Source: JABDBL01 sp963845445 (GTDB lineage: Bacteria; Cyanobacteriota; Vampirovibrionia; Obscuribacterales; Obscuribacteraceae). From it: DNA of 64,000 bases. Made by a program: the position numbers and the translations under genes. The stretch spans positions 62,001 to 126,000 of the forward strand of contig CAWJSE010000002.1 in NCBI GenBank assembly GCA_963845445.1, given 5' to 3'. Below are positions 35,795 through 45,081 of the stretch, one piece after another (position 1 is the stretch's first letter; each line of letters starts with the position of its first letter). The notes below the pieces were generated by a model that worked only from the letters and a program-made list of their open reading frames with translations, did not search any database and was not told the DNA's origin.

Positions 35795-37147
35795 CTATGC
35801 CTTTTCTTTCAACCTTTCCGGGACTTTATCGCGTAATAACAAATCTTGATTGGATTCTCGTTCAATAATTATGTCTGCTTGTCCGTTATTTACTAGAACA
35901 CAGGCTGGCCGACCGGTCCGATTATAATTTGATGCCATACTGGCGTTATAGGCACCGGTACCAAAAACTGCAATGAGATCTCCACTCTCCGGCGCAATTA
36001 ATGATTCTTTTATAATTATATCCCCTTGTTCACAATACTTGCCCACTAGGGTAACGGGTTTGTCCGCTATTGCTGCTCCCATCCGGCTTGCCAGGCTTGC
36101 CGTATAATTGGCTTGATATGTAATTGGGCGGGGATTATCAGCCATTCCGCCGTCGACAGCTACATAATGCGTATTGTCTATCGTCCACTTATCATACCCA
36201 ACCCTATAAAGAGTCACGCCAGCTGTCCCAACAATTGCTCTTCCGGGTTCCACCAGCAAAGTGGGTAAGTACAAATTGTGCTTTTTGAATTCCTCGATTA
36301 CAGTTTGGCTCAATTTTTGTGCCCATAATTCTATAGGCATAGGCTTGTCTTGCTCCGTATAGGCTATACCCAAGCCACCACCTAGGTTTAATTCAGGGAG
36401 CTCTATATAGAATTCATTGCGAATCTTAGAATATGTTTCTGCCAGGATAGCTATACTTTGGCTGAAAGGTTCTATGTCATGTATTTGGCTGCCGATATGA
36501 ATATGTAAGCCCAACAATTGCAAAGATTTTTGCTGCTCTTGAATGGGGCGCAGAATTTCGGGCAACTGAGCTAAAGCAACACCAAACTTTGATTGATTTT
36601 GTCCAGTTTGAATATGTTTATGAGTATCTCCGGTCACGCCAGGAATGACGCGTAAGAGAATTTTGGCTTGTTTCTTTTTCTCAAGTGCTAATTGAGCCAC
36701 TGTCTTAAGCTCTGATTCATTGTCAATTACAATGCGCGCGTAAATATCTATGGCAGTTTCAAGTTCTTGATGGCTCTTATTGTTACCGTGCAAAATAATG
36801 TCTTGCCCTGCCATATTAGCTTGAACGGCTGTATATAGCTCGCCTTCAGAAACAACATCTAAACCTACTTTTAGTTTCTTTAGCAAATAGCACATTGCTA
36901 AACACAAAAATGCTTTACCGGCATAAAAAACTCTTGTTTTCGGATACCCTGCCAATCCGCTTTTACAAGCTTCCAGTGCTTGAATTATTGTCTGTTCATC
37001 AACCAGCCATAAAGGTGTACCAAACTTTTTTGCCAATTCCACTGTATCGCAACCACCGATACTTAAATGGTCGCTAACAATTTTAGTAGTGACGGGCTTG
37101 ATATCGGTATTGGGAGAAATGTGGGTTTTTACTTCTTTGCCTGGCAT
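35795..37147 (-). CDS. lysA: Diaminopimelate decarboxylase
   Basis: 450 residues. PLP-dependent fold type III enzyme that converts meso-diaminopimelate to lysine, the last step of the pathway whose dapC-D-E genes lie at 21-25 kb. Motifs: FYAGKAFLCLAM (PLP lysine), HGNNKSHQEL, HIHIGSQIHD, GGGLGIAYTEQ and the CEQGDIII substrate site. It precedes cdaA by 34 bp. Confidence 0.93.
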   Translation of the reverse strand: MPGKEVKTHISPNTDIKPVTTKIVSDHLSIGGCDTVELAKKFGTPLWLVDEQTIIQALEACKSGLAGYPKTRVFYAGKAFLCLAMCYLLKKLKVGLDVVSEGELYTAVQANMAGQDIILHGNNKSHQELETAIDIYARIVIDNESELKTVAQLALEKKKQAKILLRVIPGVTGDTHKHIQTGQNQSKFGVALAQLPEILRPIQEQQKSLQLLGLHIHIGSQIHDIEPFSQSIAILAETYSKIRNEFYIELPELNLGGGLGIAYTEQDKPMPIELWAQKLSQTVIEEFKKHNLYLPTLLVEPGRAIVGTAGVTLYRVGYDKWTIDNTHYVAVDGGMADNPRPITYQANYTASLASRMGAAIADKPVTLVGKYCEQGDIIIKESLIAPESGDLIAVFGTGAYNASMASNYNRTGRPACVLVNNGQADIIIERESNQDLLLRDKVPERLKEKA

Positions 37148-37169
37148 AGATTTATATATATATATATTC

Positions 37170-37639
37170 TCAGTTTATAAAATCCATTATGTGATTAATC
37201 TGAGGTTCCATTGTTTCAAGCGATGTTCGCGCTGTATTTGCATAATAAACAATAAAAGCATCGAAGCGACAACCTTGGTTTTGAAGCTTATCACGAGACA
37301 TGTTTCTTGCCATGTACAACTTAGCGCACCCCAATAGCTTTCGTGCTTTCCTTTTGTCTAGCTTCTCCAAGCCAATACTGATAAACCCGCTCTTTAAATC
37401 CACTACCATTCTTGTCTTTACTTCTATAAAGACCAGTGTTCCATCAGAATCACGGGCTATTATATCAATTTCTGCATAGCGACCGGCTCGCCAGTTACGT
37501 TCTATTACTTGCCAGCCTTTCTTCAGAAGCAAATTTGCCACAGATTGTTCGCCTGCTCTACCTAAATTTTGGCGCCAAAATAAACTAGTAAGATCTTTTT
37601 TCCTGGCGGTGAGCTTGTTTTTATACCTTTATCTGCCAT
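37170..37639 (-). CDS. YraN-family (UPF0102) putative endonuclease (frameshifted)
   Basis: The conserved core GWQVIERNWRAGRYAEIDIIARD and VFIEVKTRM (nuclease-like ExK motif) is in the frame from 37541. The real N-terminus is upstream: ATG 37639 reads MADKGIKTSSPPGKK, and after one base added in the T run at 37596-37601 the frame continues DLTSLFWRQNLGRAGEQSVA. This gives the family start with the GRxGE motif. Function of YraN is unclear, though the fold is Holliday-junction-resolvase-like. The break is likely an indel. Confidence 0.8.
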
Positions 37640-37778
37640 CTTTTCTCTCTTTTGCGGACTGTTTCTATTTGCACAACTTTTTACCTTAATTGGTCTAATT
37701 ACGTTTAAACTGTTCGTTAATTCCGGCCATTGATTACGGGATTATTTATACGTAGTTGTGCTCAGTAAAGTTCAACCC

Positions 37779-39074
37779 ATGCTAGACATAAGACTAATTA
37801 GAGATAAGACCGACTTTGTAGAGAAGTCTTTAGCTAGGCGTCACGGTAATTTTTCAGTCAAACCATTGTTGTCTTGCGATGAGGAATATCGTCGTGCTCA
37901 AGTGGAATGGGAAGAGCTGAATAGACGCACCAATGAAATATCTGAACAATTCAAAAAGGGCAAATTAGAGCCTGCTGAGGCAGAGTTGCTCAAAGAAGAA
38001 ACAAAAAAACTTAAAATACGTCGGCAAGAAATTGAAGTTTTACGCCAGGAGCTTGAGCCTAAGCTTCTAGATTTACAATTAGGACTGCCGAATCTGCCCG
38101 ATGAAGCGGTGCCTGAAGGAACCGATGAAAAAGCAAACAAAGAAATAAAGCGCTGGGGCACTTTACCAAAATTACACAATCCCATGCACCATTACGAAAT
38201 TGGCAGCCAATTGCAAATATTTGATTTTGAACGGGGTGTAAAAATATCCGAATCGCGCTTTACAGTTTTGCTGGACAAAGGAGCCAAAATAGAGCGTGCC
38301 TTGATGAATTTTATGCTCGATTTCCATAGCCAACGCGGTTATTTAGAAGTCTTTCCGCCGATTTTAGTCAATAGAGACTGTATGGTTGGCACAGGACAAT
38401 TGCCCAAATTTGAGGGTGATTTCTATAAATGTGCTGATGACGCCCTTTATCTTATTCCGACAGCTGAAGTACCTGTAACTAATTTGTATCGTGAAGAAGT
38501 ATTGGCAGAAGAACAATTGCCAATATTACATTGTGCCTATACACCTTGTTTTAGAAGAGAAGCCGGCTCAGCCGGTAAAGATACTCGTGGCTATATACGA
38601 CAACACCAGTTCAATAAAGTAGAACTGGTGCGCTTTACTACTCCTGAAAAGGCAGAGACTGAGCACGAACAACTCACTTTAGATGCAGAAGGCATTTTAG
38701 AAGCATTAGAATTACCTTATAGACGCATAATGCTCTGTAGCGGAGATCTGGGCTTCAGTGCCCAAAAATGTTACGACTTAGAAGTTTGGTTTCCGGCTCA
38801 GGAGCAGTATCGTGAAATCAGCTCTTGTAGTGTTTTTGGCGATTTTCAAGCGAGACGCGCAAATCTTAGATATAAGCCCACTGATGGCGGCAAAGCCCGC
38901 TATATGGTCACTATGAACGGTTCTGCTTTAGCTATTGGACGTACCATGGCTGCCATTTTAGAAAATTATCAACAAGCCGATGGTTCGGTGCTCATACCAA
39001 AGGTACTTCAGCCTTATTTAAATGGCATGACTGTAATTAAGGCTGAGCCTGAAAGAGTAAAGTCATTAAGCTAG
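37779..39074 (+). CDS. serS: Seryl-tRNA synthetase
   Basis: 431 residues from ATG 37779 (MLDIRLIRDK is the canonical start); the open frame also has an in-frame GTG at 37758. Class II motifs: GYLEVFPPILV with TGQLPKFE (motif 1 region), FRREAGSAGKDTRGYIRQHQ (motif 2), and TMNGSALAIGRTMAAILENY (motif 3). The N-terminal coiled-coil arm for tRNASer is at about residues 30-105. Charges tRNASer. Confidence 0.95.
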   Translation: MLDIRLIRDKTDFVEKSLARRHGNFSVKPLLSCDEEYRRAQVEWEELNRRTNEISEQFKKGKLEPAEAELLKEETKKLKIRRQEIEVLRQELEPKLLDLQLGLPNLPDEAVPEGTDEKANKEIKRWGTLPKLHNPMHHYEIGSQLQIFDFERGVKISESRFTVLLDKGAKIERALMNFMLDFHSQRGYLEVFPPILVNRDCMVGTGQLPKFEGDFYKCADDALYLIPTAEVPVTNLYREEVLAEEQLPILHCAYTPCFRREAGSAGKDTRGYIRQHQFNKVELVRFTTPEKAETEHEQLTLDAEGILEALELPYRRIMLCSGDLGFSAQKCYDLEVWFPAQEQYREISSCSVFGDFQARRANLRYKPTDGGKARYMVTMNGSALAIGRTMAAILENYQQADGSVLIPKVLQPYLNGMTVIKAEPERVKSLS

Positions 39075-39094
39075 CCTTAAAGGAAAGCTACTAA

Positions 39095-39123
39095 GTAAGC
39101 CTCGTATAAGCTTGAGGGCTTAC
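39095..39123. other. Hairpin between serS and pdxS
   Basis: GTAAGCCTC and GAGGGCTTAC form an imperfect 9-bp stem with one bulged G and a 10-base loop. There is no T run, so termination is uncertain; it may be a structured leader for pdxS. Confidence 0.4.
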
Positions 39124-39177
39124 AATTAGTAGATAAAAGTAAGAAATACGGGTTTCGATGGGGGACTTGGTGAAATT

Positions 39178-40091
39178 ATGGCTTCCATAACAGCGGATAA
39201 GAAAAATAAGAAAGAAACAGGAACACCATTAGTCAAAAAGCTCTGCCTCAAATGCTCAAAGGCGGCGTGATTATGGATGTGGTTAACGCCGAGCAAGCGA
39301 AAATCGCCGAGGAAGCCGGTGCTGTGGCAGTAATGGCTTTGGAGCGCGTTCCTGCTGATATTAGAGCAGACGGTGGAGTTGCTCGCATGTCCGATCCGGA
39401 GCTCATTATTCAAATAATTAATTCTGTCACCATTCCAGTTATGGCCAAAGCGCGTATTGGTCATTTTGTGGAAGCTCAAATTTTAGAGGCATTGGGTGTT
39501 GATTGCATTGATGAAAGCGAAGTTTTGACCCCAGCTGATGAAGAATTTCATATTGATAAAAGCAAATTTAAAATCCCATTTGTTTGTGGCGCCAGAAATT
39601 TGGGCGAGGCCCTACGGCGCATTGGTGAAGGCGCTGCTATGATTCGCACTAAGGGTGAAGCAGGTACTGGTGACGTAGTAGAAGCAGTACGTCATGCCCG
39701 TGCTATTTTAGGCGAGCTAAAAAAACTAAGCGTAATGCCAATTGAAGAAATGATGACTTTTGCTAAAAACATAGGTGCACCTTATGAATTAGTGAAGGAA
39801 ATAGCTAAAACGGGTAAATTACCGGTAGTTAATTTCGCTGCTGGTGGTTTGGCTACGCCAGCTGATGCGGCATTGCTTATGCAATTGGGTGTAGACGGTG
39901 TATTTGTAGGCTCTGGTATTTTTAAATCTGCTAATCCACTTAAGCGTGCTCAAGCCATAGTAAAAGCCACTACTCACTATCAAGATCCTGAAATACTGGC
40001 TGAAGTAAGTCGCAATTTAGGTGAGCCAATGGTTGGACGGACTGCCGCAAGCTTAACCGAGCCAGAAATGCTAGCGGTTCGCGGTAATTAG
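39178..40091 (+). CDS. pdxS: Pyridoxal 5'-phosphate synthase, PdxS subunit (frameshifted near the start)
   Basis: The long frame from 39252 contains GGVIMDVVNAEQAKIAEEAG, ALERVPADIRADGG, RTKGEAGTGDVVEA and GVDGVFVGSGIFKS, all typical of PdxS. Its N-terminus is upstream in another frame: ATG 39178 reads MASITADKKNKKE and GTPLVKK, joining to ALPQMLKGG if one base is added to the A run at 39235-39239. The complete protein is about 304 residues. PdxS makes PLP from ribose-5-phosphate, glyceraldehyde-3-phosphate and ammonia delivered by PdxT, encoded next. Confidence 0.95.
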
Positions 40092-40103
40092 TCTTTTAAT
40101 AAT

Positions 40104-40733
40104 ATGAAAATAGGTGTCCTAGCTTTACAGGGTGACTTTGCTGAGCATTTGCAGGCTATAGAACAATGTGGAGCACAAGGCTTTCCTATAAGAAGATCAT
40201 TTCAGCTAGAAGAAATAGACGGGCTTATTATTCCTGGTGGTGAATCAACCACCATTGCTAAATTGACAAATAGCGATAACACCATATTCGATACTATAAG
40301 CAAAAAAATCAAATCAGGCATGCCTGTATACGGCACTTGCATGGGCGCCATATTTCTTGCTAATGAAATCGAAGGCTCTACCCAGGGCAAACTTGGCTTA
40401 ATGTCCATCAAAGTTCGCCGCAACGGTTTTGGTCCGCAAAGATCCAGCTTTGAGAGCTATATTGATGTGCCTTGCTTAACAGATCTCGGTGCCAGTAATG
40501 AACCATTTCATGCCGTTTTCATTCGCGCCCCGCTAATATTATCTTGCGCACCCGAGGTCAAAGTCTTAGCAAAGCTTGATCAAAGCGCAAGTACTAATAT
40601 CATCATGGCCAGCCAAAATAATATGTTAGTAAGCACTTTCCATCCAGAATTAACCGGCGACTTGCGGATACATAAGTATTTTTTAGCAATGGTTGAACAG
40701 AATATTAGACGAGCTAAACCTAATAAAGAATAA
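40104..40733 (+). CDS. pdxT: Pyridoxal 5'-phosphate synthase, glutaminase subunit PdxT
   Basis: 209 residues. Class I glutamine amidotransferase-like subunit that supplies ammonia to PdxS. Motifs: GVLALQGDFAEH, PGGESTTIAKL, the nucleophile Cys in YGTCMGAIFLA, VRRNGFGPQRSSFES, and the His/Glu pair in TFHPEL. 12 bp downstream of pdxS in the same operon. A decayed second copy of its middle region lies at 40916-41038. Confidence 0.95.
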   Translation: MKIGVLALQGDFAEHLQAIEQCGAQGFPIRRSFQLEEIDGLIIPGGESTTIAKLTNSDNTIFDTISKKIKSGMPVYGTCMGAIFLANEIEGSTQGKLGLMSIKVRRNGFGPQRSSFESYIDVPCLTDLGASNEPFHAVFIRAPLILSCAPEVKVLAKLDQSASTNIIMASQNNMLVSTFHPELTGDLRIHKYFLAMVEQNIRRAKPNKE

Positions 40734-40915
40734 CTCGTTAAATGATCATTTTTCTCGTGCACCGCGCAGAGAGGCCCTTGGTTTAAGGCTCATCCATTCA
40801 CAAGCATTACTGATACTCAGACAGTGATTATTGGTTCACACTTTGCCTCTCCACCAGCGGGTTATCTGCGTCGCGAAAAAGATGCTTTCAGGCTTGTCAT
40901 TTAAGTCAATGTATT

Positions 40916-41038
40916 GGTTTAATCCCTATTAGAGTGCGCCGTAATGGTTTTGTCCCGCGAAAAGCTAGCCTTGAAAGTTATATTGATGTGTCCTGCTTAG
41001 CACCAGTCGAGATAACCATTGACTACTGGATTCACTGA
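40916..41038 (+). pseudogene. Relic of a second pdxT copy
   Basis: The open frame GLIPIRVRRNGFVPRKASLE and ESYIDVSC is clearly homologous to the PdxT segment VRRNGFGPQRSSFESYIDVP of the intact gene about 0.5 kb upstream, at protein and DNA level. No start, glutaminase Cys motif or C-terminus is present, and it ends at a stop at 41036-41038. Upstream sequence (40741-40915) has no recognisable reading frame. Confidence 0.7.
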
Positions 41039-41078
41039 GCTTATTCTAGTAATGTCATAAGTAAAGAAGCGATAGAAA

Positions 41079-41776
41079 ATGCTAAAACGTCAACAGATTA
41101 TATTGCAACTATTAGCAAATTCCGATGGCAGTTTAAGTCGGACTAGATTGACTAAGCTAGGGTTTTGCTCTCACAATTAGGAAAGTCCGAATATTTGCGG
41201 ACTTTCTATGAATTTTTGCCTTATCTTTATGGCTCTTATTCATTTACGCTCAATCATGAATTGGATAATTTATTGCGTAGCGGTACAATTTCTCTAAATG
41301 AAAAGGATAGAATCCTGTTAACTGTGGACGGTCGTCGTCAAATTGAAAATATGTATGAGTCTCAATTATCGAGTGACTTTGAATTGCTAAAAAAACAGTA
41401 CGGTGCGTTGGAACAACAATCCTTTTTAGAGACTGTGTATAAGCAGTTTCCTTGGTTTACTGTCAATAGTAAACAACCCCTTATGCCGAAATCAAGTATT
41501 AGAGCTAATTGTGCTAATTATACAATTGGCTATCAGTTCTACCAAGTAGATGGTTTGCTGAATTTTTTGTTGCTGCAAGGCATTGAACAGTTGATAGATA
41601 CAAGACTTAACCCAGTCTCAAGACGTTATGGTTTTCACAAAAGTACTTTACTTGCATTATGCAGAAAGGTTGGCATCGAATACGTTCATGTTCCGGAAGT
41701 TGGAGTACCGTCGTCTGTTGACGGCAATATTAAAGCGAAGAATTTCGGCAATGTCTTGAGTAATTATTTTCGATAA
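41079..41776 (+). CDS. DUF488-type protein with N-terminal winged-helix-like domain (frameshifted)
   Basis: From ATG 41079 the frame reads MLKRQQIILQLLANSDGSLS and RTRLTKLGF, then needs one base added in the T run at 41163-41166 to continue LLSQLGKSEYLRTFYEFLPY, a winged-helix or SocA/DUF4065-like N-terminal domain. The C-terminal half has the DUF488 pattern: YTIGYQFYQVDGLLNFLLLQ, LIDTRLNPVSRRYGF and IEYVHVPEVGVPS. The function of DUF488 is not established. It lies downstream of the pdxT relic, at the edge of the accessory region. Confidence 0.65.
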
Positions 41777-41797
41777 AATAAAAACAATGTCCGCAGC

Positions 41798-41833
41798 GGC
41801 AACAGCTCACATGGTTTTTAGGGACCTGTTGCC
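41798..41833. other. Hairpin after the DUF488 gene
   Basis: GGCAACAG and CTGTTGCC form a perfect 8-bp stem with a 20-base loop. It lies between two convergent genes (stops at 41776 and 41871). No T run follows on either strand, so it is only a possible terminator. Confidence 0.4.
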
Positions 41834-41870
41834 AAAATGCAGACATCGATAGCAGTGCAAAAACCGGCTC

Positions 41871-42539
41871 TCAGTGTCGCTGTTCGTCATCAGAGTCTTT
41901 CTTTGGAAATAATTTAGACGCCCATCGACTGCAGAAATAATCCACCAGCGTCAAGGCACCAATGATCGGCGGTCGTACTAACAAAAATCCTTTCTGCATC
42001 TCGATTGCTAATGGTGTTTGCCCGCCAGGGTCGAGATAGATGGCTGCTTCAAAATCATGGCCCAGTGATATTTCAGTACATGTTTGCGGAAATATTTCAA
42101 CATCAAAAAACCGTTTCTTCGGATACTGAACGCTTCTGTACCTGGCCATTATTCGCCTCCGATCTTCTCTGAGTCTAATACTGTAGGATGGAGCGGGCGT
42201 GCCTTCTTGCAATACTGCTTCTATTTTTCGCTGCCAACGCCACCAAGAAATCAATTCATTCAAAGTTGCAGCAAAGACTATCCCGATAACCAACCCTGGA
42301 CCCAGACGCAGGTTGACGTAGCTGGCTTCATGCAACCAAATGGACCTAATCTGCCAATGAGCAAATTCCATAGCCAATAAGCAGCCACCAAATATAAGCA
42401 CTAGTGGTACATTGATGACTAGATTCCTAAAAGTAATATCGTCAATTTGCTTAAGTGCTCGTTGTTTAGCCACCTCCAGCAAAACGCTTGGGTTGTTCTC
42501 GTTGGTATACCTTGATTCGTGATCAGGTGGCTGGGACAT
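41871..42539 (-). CDS. Two-helix membrane protein of unknown function
   Basis: 222 residues. Two hydrophobic segments lie at about residues 42-61 (VPLVLIFGGCLLAMEFA) and 80-95 (LGPGLVIGIVFAATLNEL). The N-terminal tail is polar and Asn/Glu-rich, and the C-terminal 120 residues are mixed alpha/beta and basic, with no clear catalytic motif. No family recognised. It lies between the DUF488 gene and the IS21 remnant. Confidence 0.6.
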   Translation of the reverse strand: MSQPPDHESRYTNENNPSVLLEVAKQRALKQIDDITFRNLVINVPLVLIFGGCLLAMEFAHWQIRSIWLHEASYVNLRLGPGLVIGIVFAATLNELISWWRWQRKIEAVLQEGTPAPSYSIRLREDRRRIMARYRSVQYPKKRFFDVEIFPQTCTEISLGHDFEAAIYLDPGGQTPLAIEMQKGFLLVRPPIIGALTLVDYFCSRWASKLFPKKDSDDEQRH

Positions 42540-42735
42540 ATATACCTGATTTTATCAACATGCTGAGACCGTCCAGTGTGGGTTTTTTATTCGGATCGCG
42601 CTACTCATTATACTCCCAGGGTTTGAACAACTAACTGGGATTCCTTTTCCACAGATCGTAGCGAATAAAGCTCCAGACTCTTTAGGCTTTTGTGACCACT
42701 ATGAGTTTTTAGTGTGCTTTAATTTTTGAAGAGAT

Positions 42736-42965
42736 TTAGTAGCTGCGAAGGGATAGATGCAGCATCATTTCTTCAGAGTCACACAGGCAATCAGGACAAT
42801 AATGTGAGTTGCCATCTTCGCTGATTCCCCATCCATTTGTACTTGCCATTTTCTCCAGGGCATCACAGTGGACAGACCAAGCTGTGCGATCGGTACTGGC
42901 TGTTCGGCTGAAATGAAAAGCCGGCGACAACAATCGCAATCAATTAGCAGAAGGACTTTCATCAT
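42736..42965 (-). CDS. Small Cys-rich (zinc-binding-like) protein (frameshifted)
   Basis: Two overlapping frames make one protein of about 77 residues. From ATG 42965 the first frame reads MMKVLLLIDCDCCRRLFISA and AQLGLS; adding one base near 42870 (a GG pair) continues HCDALEKMASTNGWG and HYCPDCLCDSEEMM to the stop at 42736. The Cys pairs (CDCC, CPDCLC) suggest zinc binding. Its start overlaps the end of istB by 26 bp, so it may be a passenger gene of the IS21-type element. No family recognised. Confidence 0.55.
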
Positions 42966-43731
42966 TATTTTCTTTGCCTCCCTTTTTCTTTACTTGTTTT
43001 TCTTTTCGTTTCTTTGCTCTTAGAGCAGCCCGTTCAGCAGCTTCCTTGGCTCGATAAGATTCGCCTTTGATGACGACGATCTCAGCTTTGTGGATCAGCC
43101 TGTCAACAAGAGTTACAACAGGAGCAGCGTTTGGAAAAACTTGTCCCCACTCCTGGAATGTTTTGTTGGTTGTAACAATGGTCGAAAGATGCGGATAACG
43201 CGCCGTCAGCACTTCGTACAACAAATCTGCATGATCATCTCCATACCGCATGTAGCCGATTTCATCCACTACTAACAGATCAACAGCAGAATATTTGCGC
43301 AGGCAACGCTTTCGTGCATAGGCTCCATCGCATTGCGATAACTCATCCAGAAGTATTGAGGCCTTTACAAATCTGGCATCATATCCGGCTACCAATGATT
43401 GGTATGCAAGATTTTGCGCCAGCATACTTTTGCCCAGCCCGTTATCGCCAATAAAAACAACATTGGCCTTCTCCTCCAAAAATTTGAAGGTAAATAATTC
43501 CTCAATAAGCTCTCGGTCAACTTCTTTCGGCCACGTCCAATCAAATTCGCTCAGCGGTTTGAATTCTCCAATCTTTGCCTCCTTGACTCGTCTGGTGAAA
43601 CTCCTAAGTGCCTTTTCCTCTTCTTCTTGCTTGAACAGCTTGCCCAACCAAGCTTCGTTAGCATATTCATCCCAGTGTGCAGCCATACCATGGAAACCAA
43701 GCCGCTTTGCTTTTGTTTTTAAGTCAATCAT
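42940..43731 (-). CDS. istB: IstB-like ATPase of an IS21-family element
   Basis: 263 residues. The transposition helper ATPase: the P-loop is GDNGLGKSMLA and the Walker B region is LLVVDEIGYM, followed by TTNKTFQEWGQVF, characteristic of IstB. It overlaps the end of the istA remnant by 8 bp, the usual istAB arrangement. The ORF itself looks intact, but istA is truncated, so the element is probably immobile unless a complete copy acts in trans. Confidence 0.92.
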   Translation of the reverse strand: MIDLKTKAKRLGFHGMAAHWDEYANEAWLGKLFKQEEEEKALRSFTRRVKEAKIGEFKPLSEFDWTWPKEVDRELIEELFTFKFLEEKANVVFIGDNGLGKSMLAQNLAYQSLVAGYDARFVKASILLDELSQCDGAYARKRCLRKYSAVDLLVVDEIGYMRYGDDHADLLYEVLTARYPHLSTIVTTNKTFQEWGQVFPNAAPVVTLVDRLIHKAEIVVIKGESYRAKEAAERAALRAKKRKEKQVKKKGGKENNDESPSAN

Positions 43732-44068
43732 TTCCTTCTTCCTCCTTGTTCATATGCAGTTTGTCGTACGTGGATAAACTTCTGGGAACAACTACTAAAT
43801 TGCGCAGACGCGGATCATCAGGCACCGCTATTTCAATAGGCGGCGGTAAATTCCTTTCTCGCCTCCTGCGCTCAAGCACCAGCCGCACTGCCGACAAATG
43901 CGCAACCTGTGATGCAAGCGCTTCTTGTATCGCTTGCTCCAACTCCACTGCTCCATAAAGATCCAGTAACTTCAGCAAACCGGAAGTTAATCCACCCAGT
44001 CCGCCTCCCTGCTCAGCAGCCAGCCGCAATAACTGCCTTGAGGACGGTGAGGCATGACACTCAGCAGT
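43724..44068 (-). pseudogene. 3' remnant of istA transposase (IS21 family)
   Basis: The open frame from a TAA at 44069-44071 down to 43724 reads AECHASPSSRQLLRLAAEQ and GAVELEQAIQEALASQVAHL, typical of the C-terminal helical domain of IstA. It lacks the DDE catalytic core and DNA-binding domains. It joins abruptly, at about 44068, to an unrelated broken gene on the other strand. Confidence 0.8.
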
Positions 44069-44070
44069 TT

Positions 44071-44532
44071 AATAAATATCAGTGGATTGAAGTTGGATTG
44101 CTCTCTCACGGCAGCGGCAATGATCACAGGAAAGAAAGCAGAAAGCCAGATTTAAATTCAATAACGCTCATAGGATCACCGCTTTCGACAGACAACAGCT
44201 GGCACGAGAGAAGGCAGATTATTGATAAGATGCCCTGTTACACATTAAATGAATTGAAAAATTTGAATGTTACTGACAAAACTTCTTTAGGCATCGTAAA
44301 GCCGAAGCGTGTTTTGGATTTCAAAATCGAGAAAGCTAAAGAATTATGGGAAGCGGAGTGGCAGTTATTATTCGAGCAATTCACATTATTTGGTCCTCAG
44401 CCAAACCCACTGATAAAGCTTCCTTATAAATTTAGCTACGTTTTTGAATGTGACGATAGTCGAAAGCCACACAATGCAATGATAGAAGACTGGGAGCTGG
44501 GTCACCAGAGTAGCCTGCACCAAGGAAGATAG
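44071..44532 (+). pseudogene. 5'-truncated gene next to the IS21 remnant
   Basis: An open frame starting at the IS junction reads NKYQWIEVGLLSHGSGNDHR and SIELIG-like SITLIGSPLSTDNSWHERR, then SLGIVKPKRVLDFKIEKAKE and YKFSYVFECDDSRKPHNAM, then IEDWELG. The style (SLGIVKPK, FECDD, IEDWELG) recalls a widespread uncharacterised family linked to accessory regions, but no start codon is visible. The 3' end also looks abnormal after IEDWELG. I take it as a broken gene, probably disrupted by the IS or by recombination. Function unknown. Confidence 0.6.
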
Positions 44533-44809
44533 TCCTAATATTTATCAAATACTCCTTGCTTAGGCTGGGTGTTCATAATAAAACCGGATTGTAATTCCAG
44601 AATTGCAAGGGCAGATTGCATTCATTCGGTTGCTTTTATTGAATATATGATGATTTTAGGCAGAAATTTTGAACTTATCTGAAGCAAATGCGTATTTATC
44701 TTATAGCGCAATTGCTATGGCTACAAGCGGAAGGATGGACAGGACATAATATTTTCCATTCTGATTGAAATCTGTCCCATTTCGTGTTAGCATAGATAAG
44801 GAGGCTCGT

Positions 44810-45081
44810 TTGACCAGAGCAGATTACCAGATCGAGGGTTTGGAAATAATATTCTATCCTAATGATCATGAACCGGAACATTTTCATGTTCAGAAAAGGG
44901 AGAGTGGGAAATTAGAGTGTTCTTTCGTCTTTGTGAAGAAATGAACTTTGTTTATGAACTTAAGTGGCGATTGAAATCACTCGGTCCTTCAAGTGCAGAT
45001 AAGAAACGAATAAATGATTATGTTGAAAGATACAAAGATCATTTAGAACATGAATGGGAGACAAAGGTATGCAGGAAGTAG
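44810..45081 (+). CDS. DUF4160 protein (frameshifted)
   Basis: A strong AAGGAGG precedes the TTG start. The frame reads LTRADYQIEGLEIIFYPNDH and EPEHFHVQKRESG, the DUF4160 signature with its His/Phe pair. One base added to the GGG at 44906-44908 continues EIRVFFRLCEEMNFVYELKW and EHEWE, ending at 45081. About 90 residues. DUF4160 genes are commonly found paired with DUF2442 genes, as here; the pairing resembles a toxin-antitoxin arrangement, but the roles are not established. The next gene starts within its last codons. Confidence 0.7.

Larger units (their letters stand above)
42940..44068 (-). mobile_element. Truncated IS21-family insertion sequence
   Basis: istB (complete) and the istA 3' end lie in the normal order, with the small Cys-rich ORF directly downstream. 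The left end of istA is missing. I did not find convincing terminal inverted repeats, so the true element borders are unknown, and the downstream ORF at 42736-42965 may also belong to it. Confidence 0.75.
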
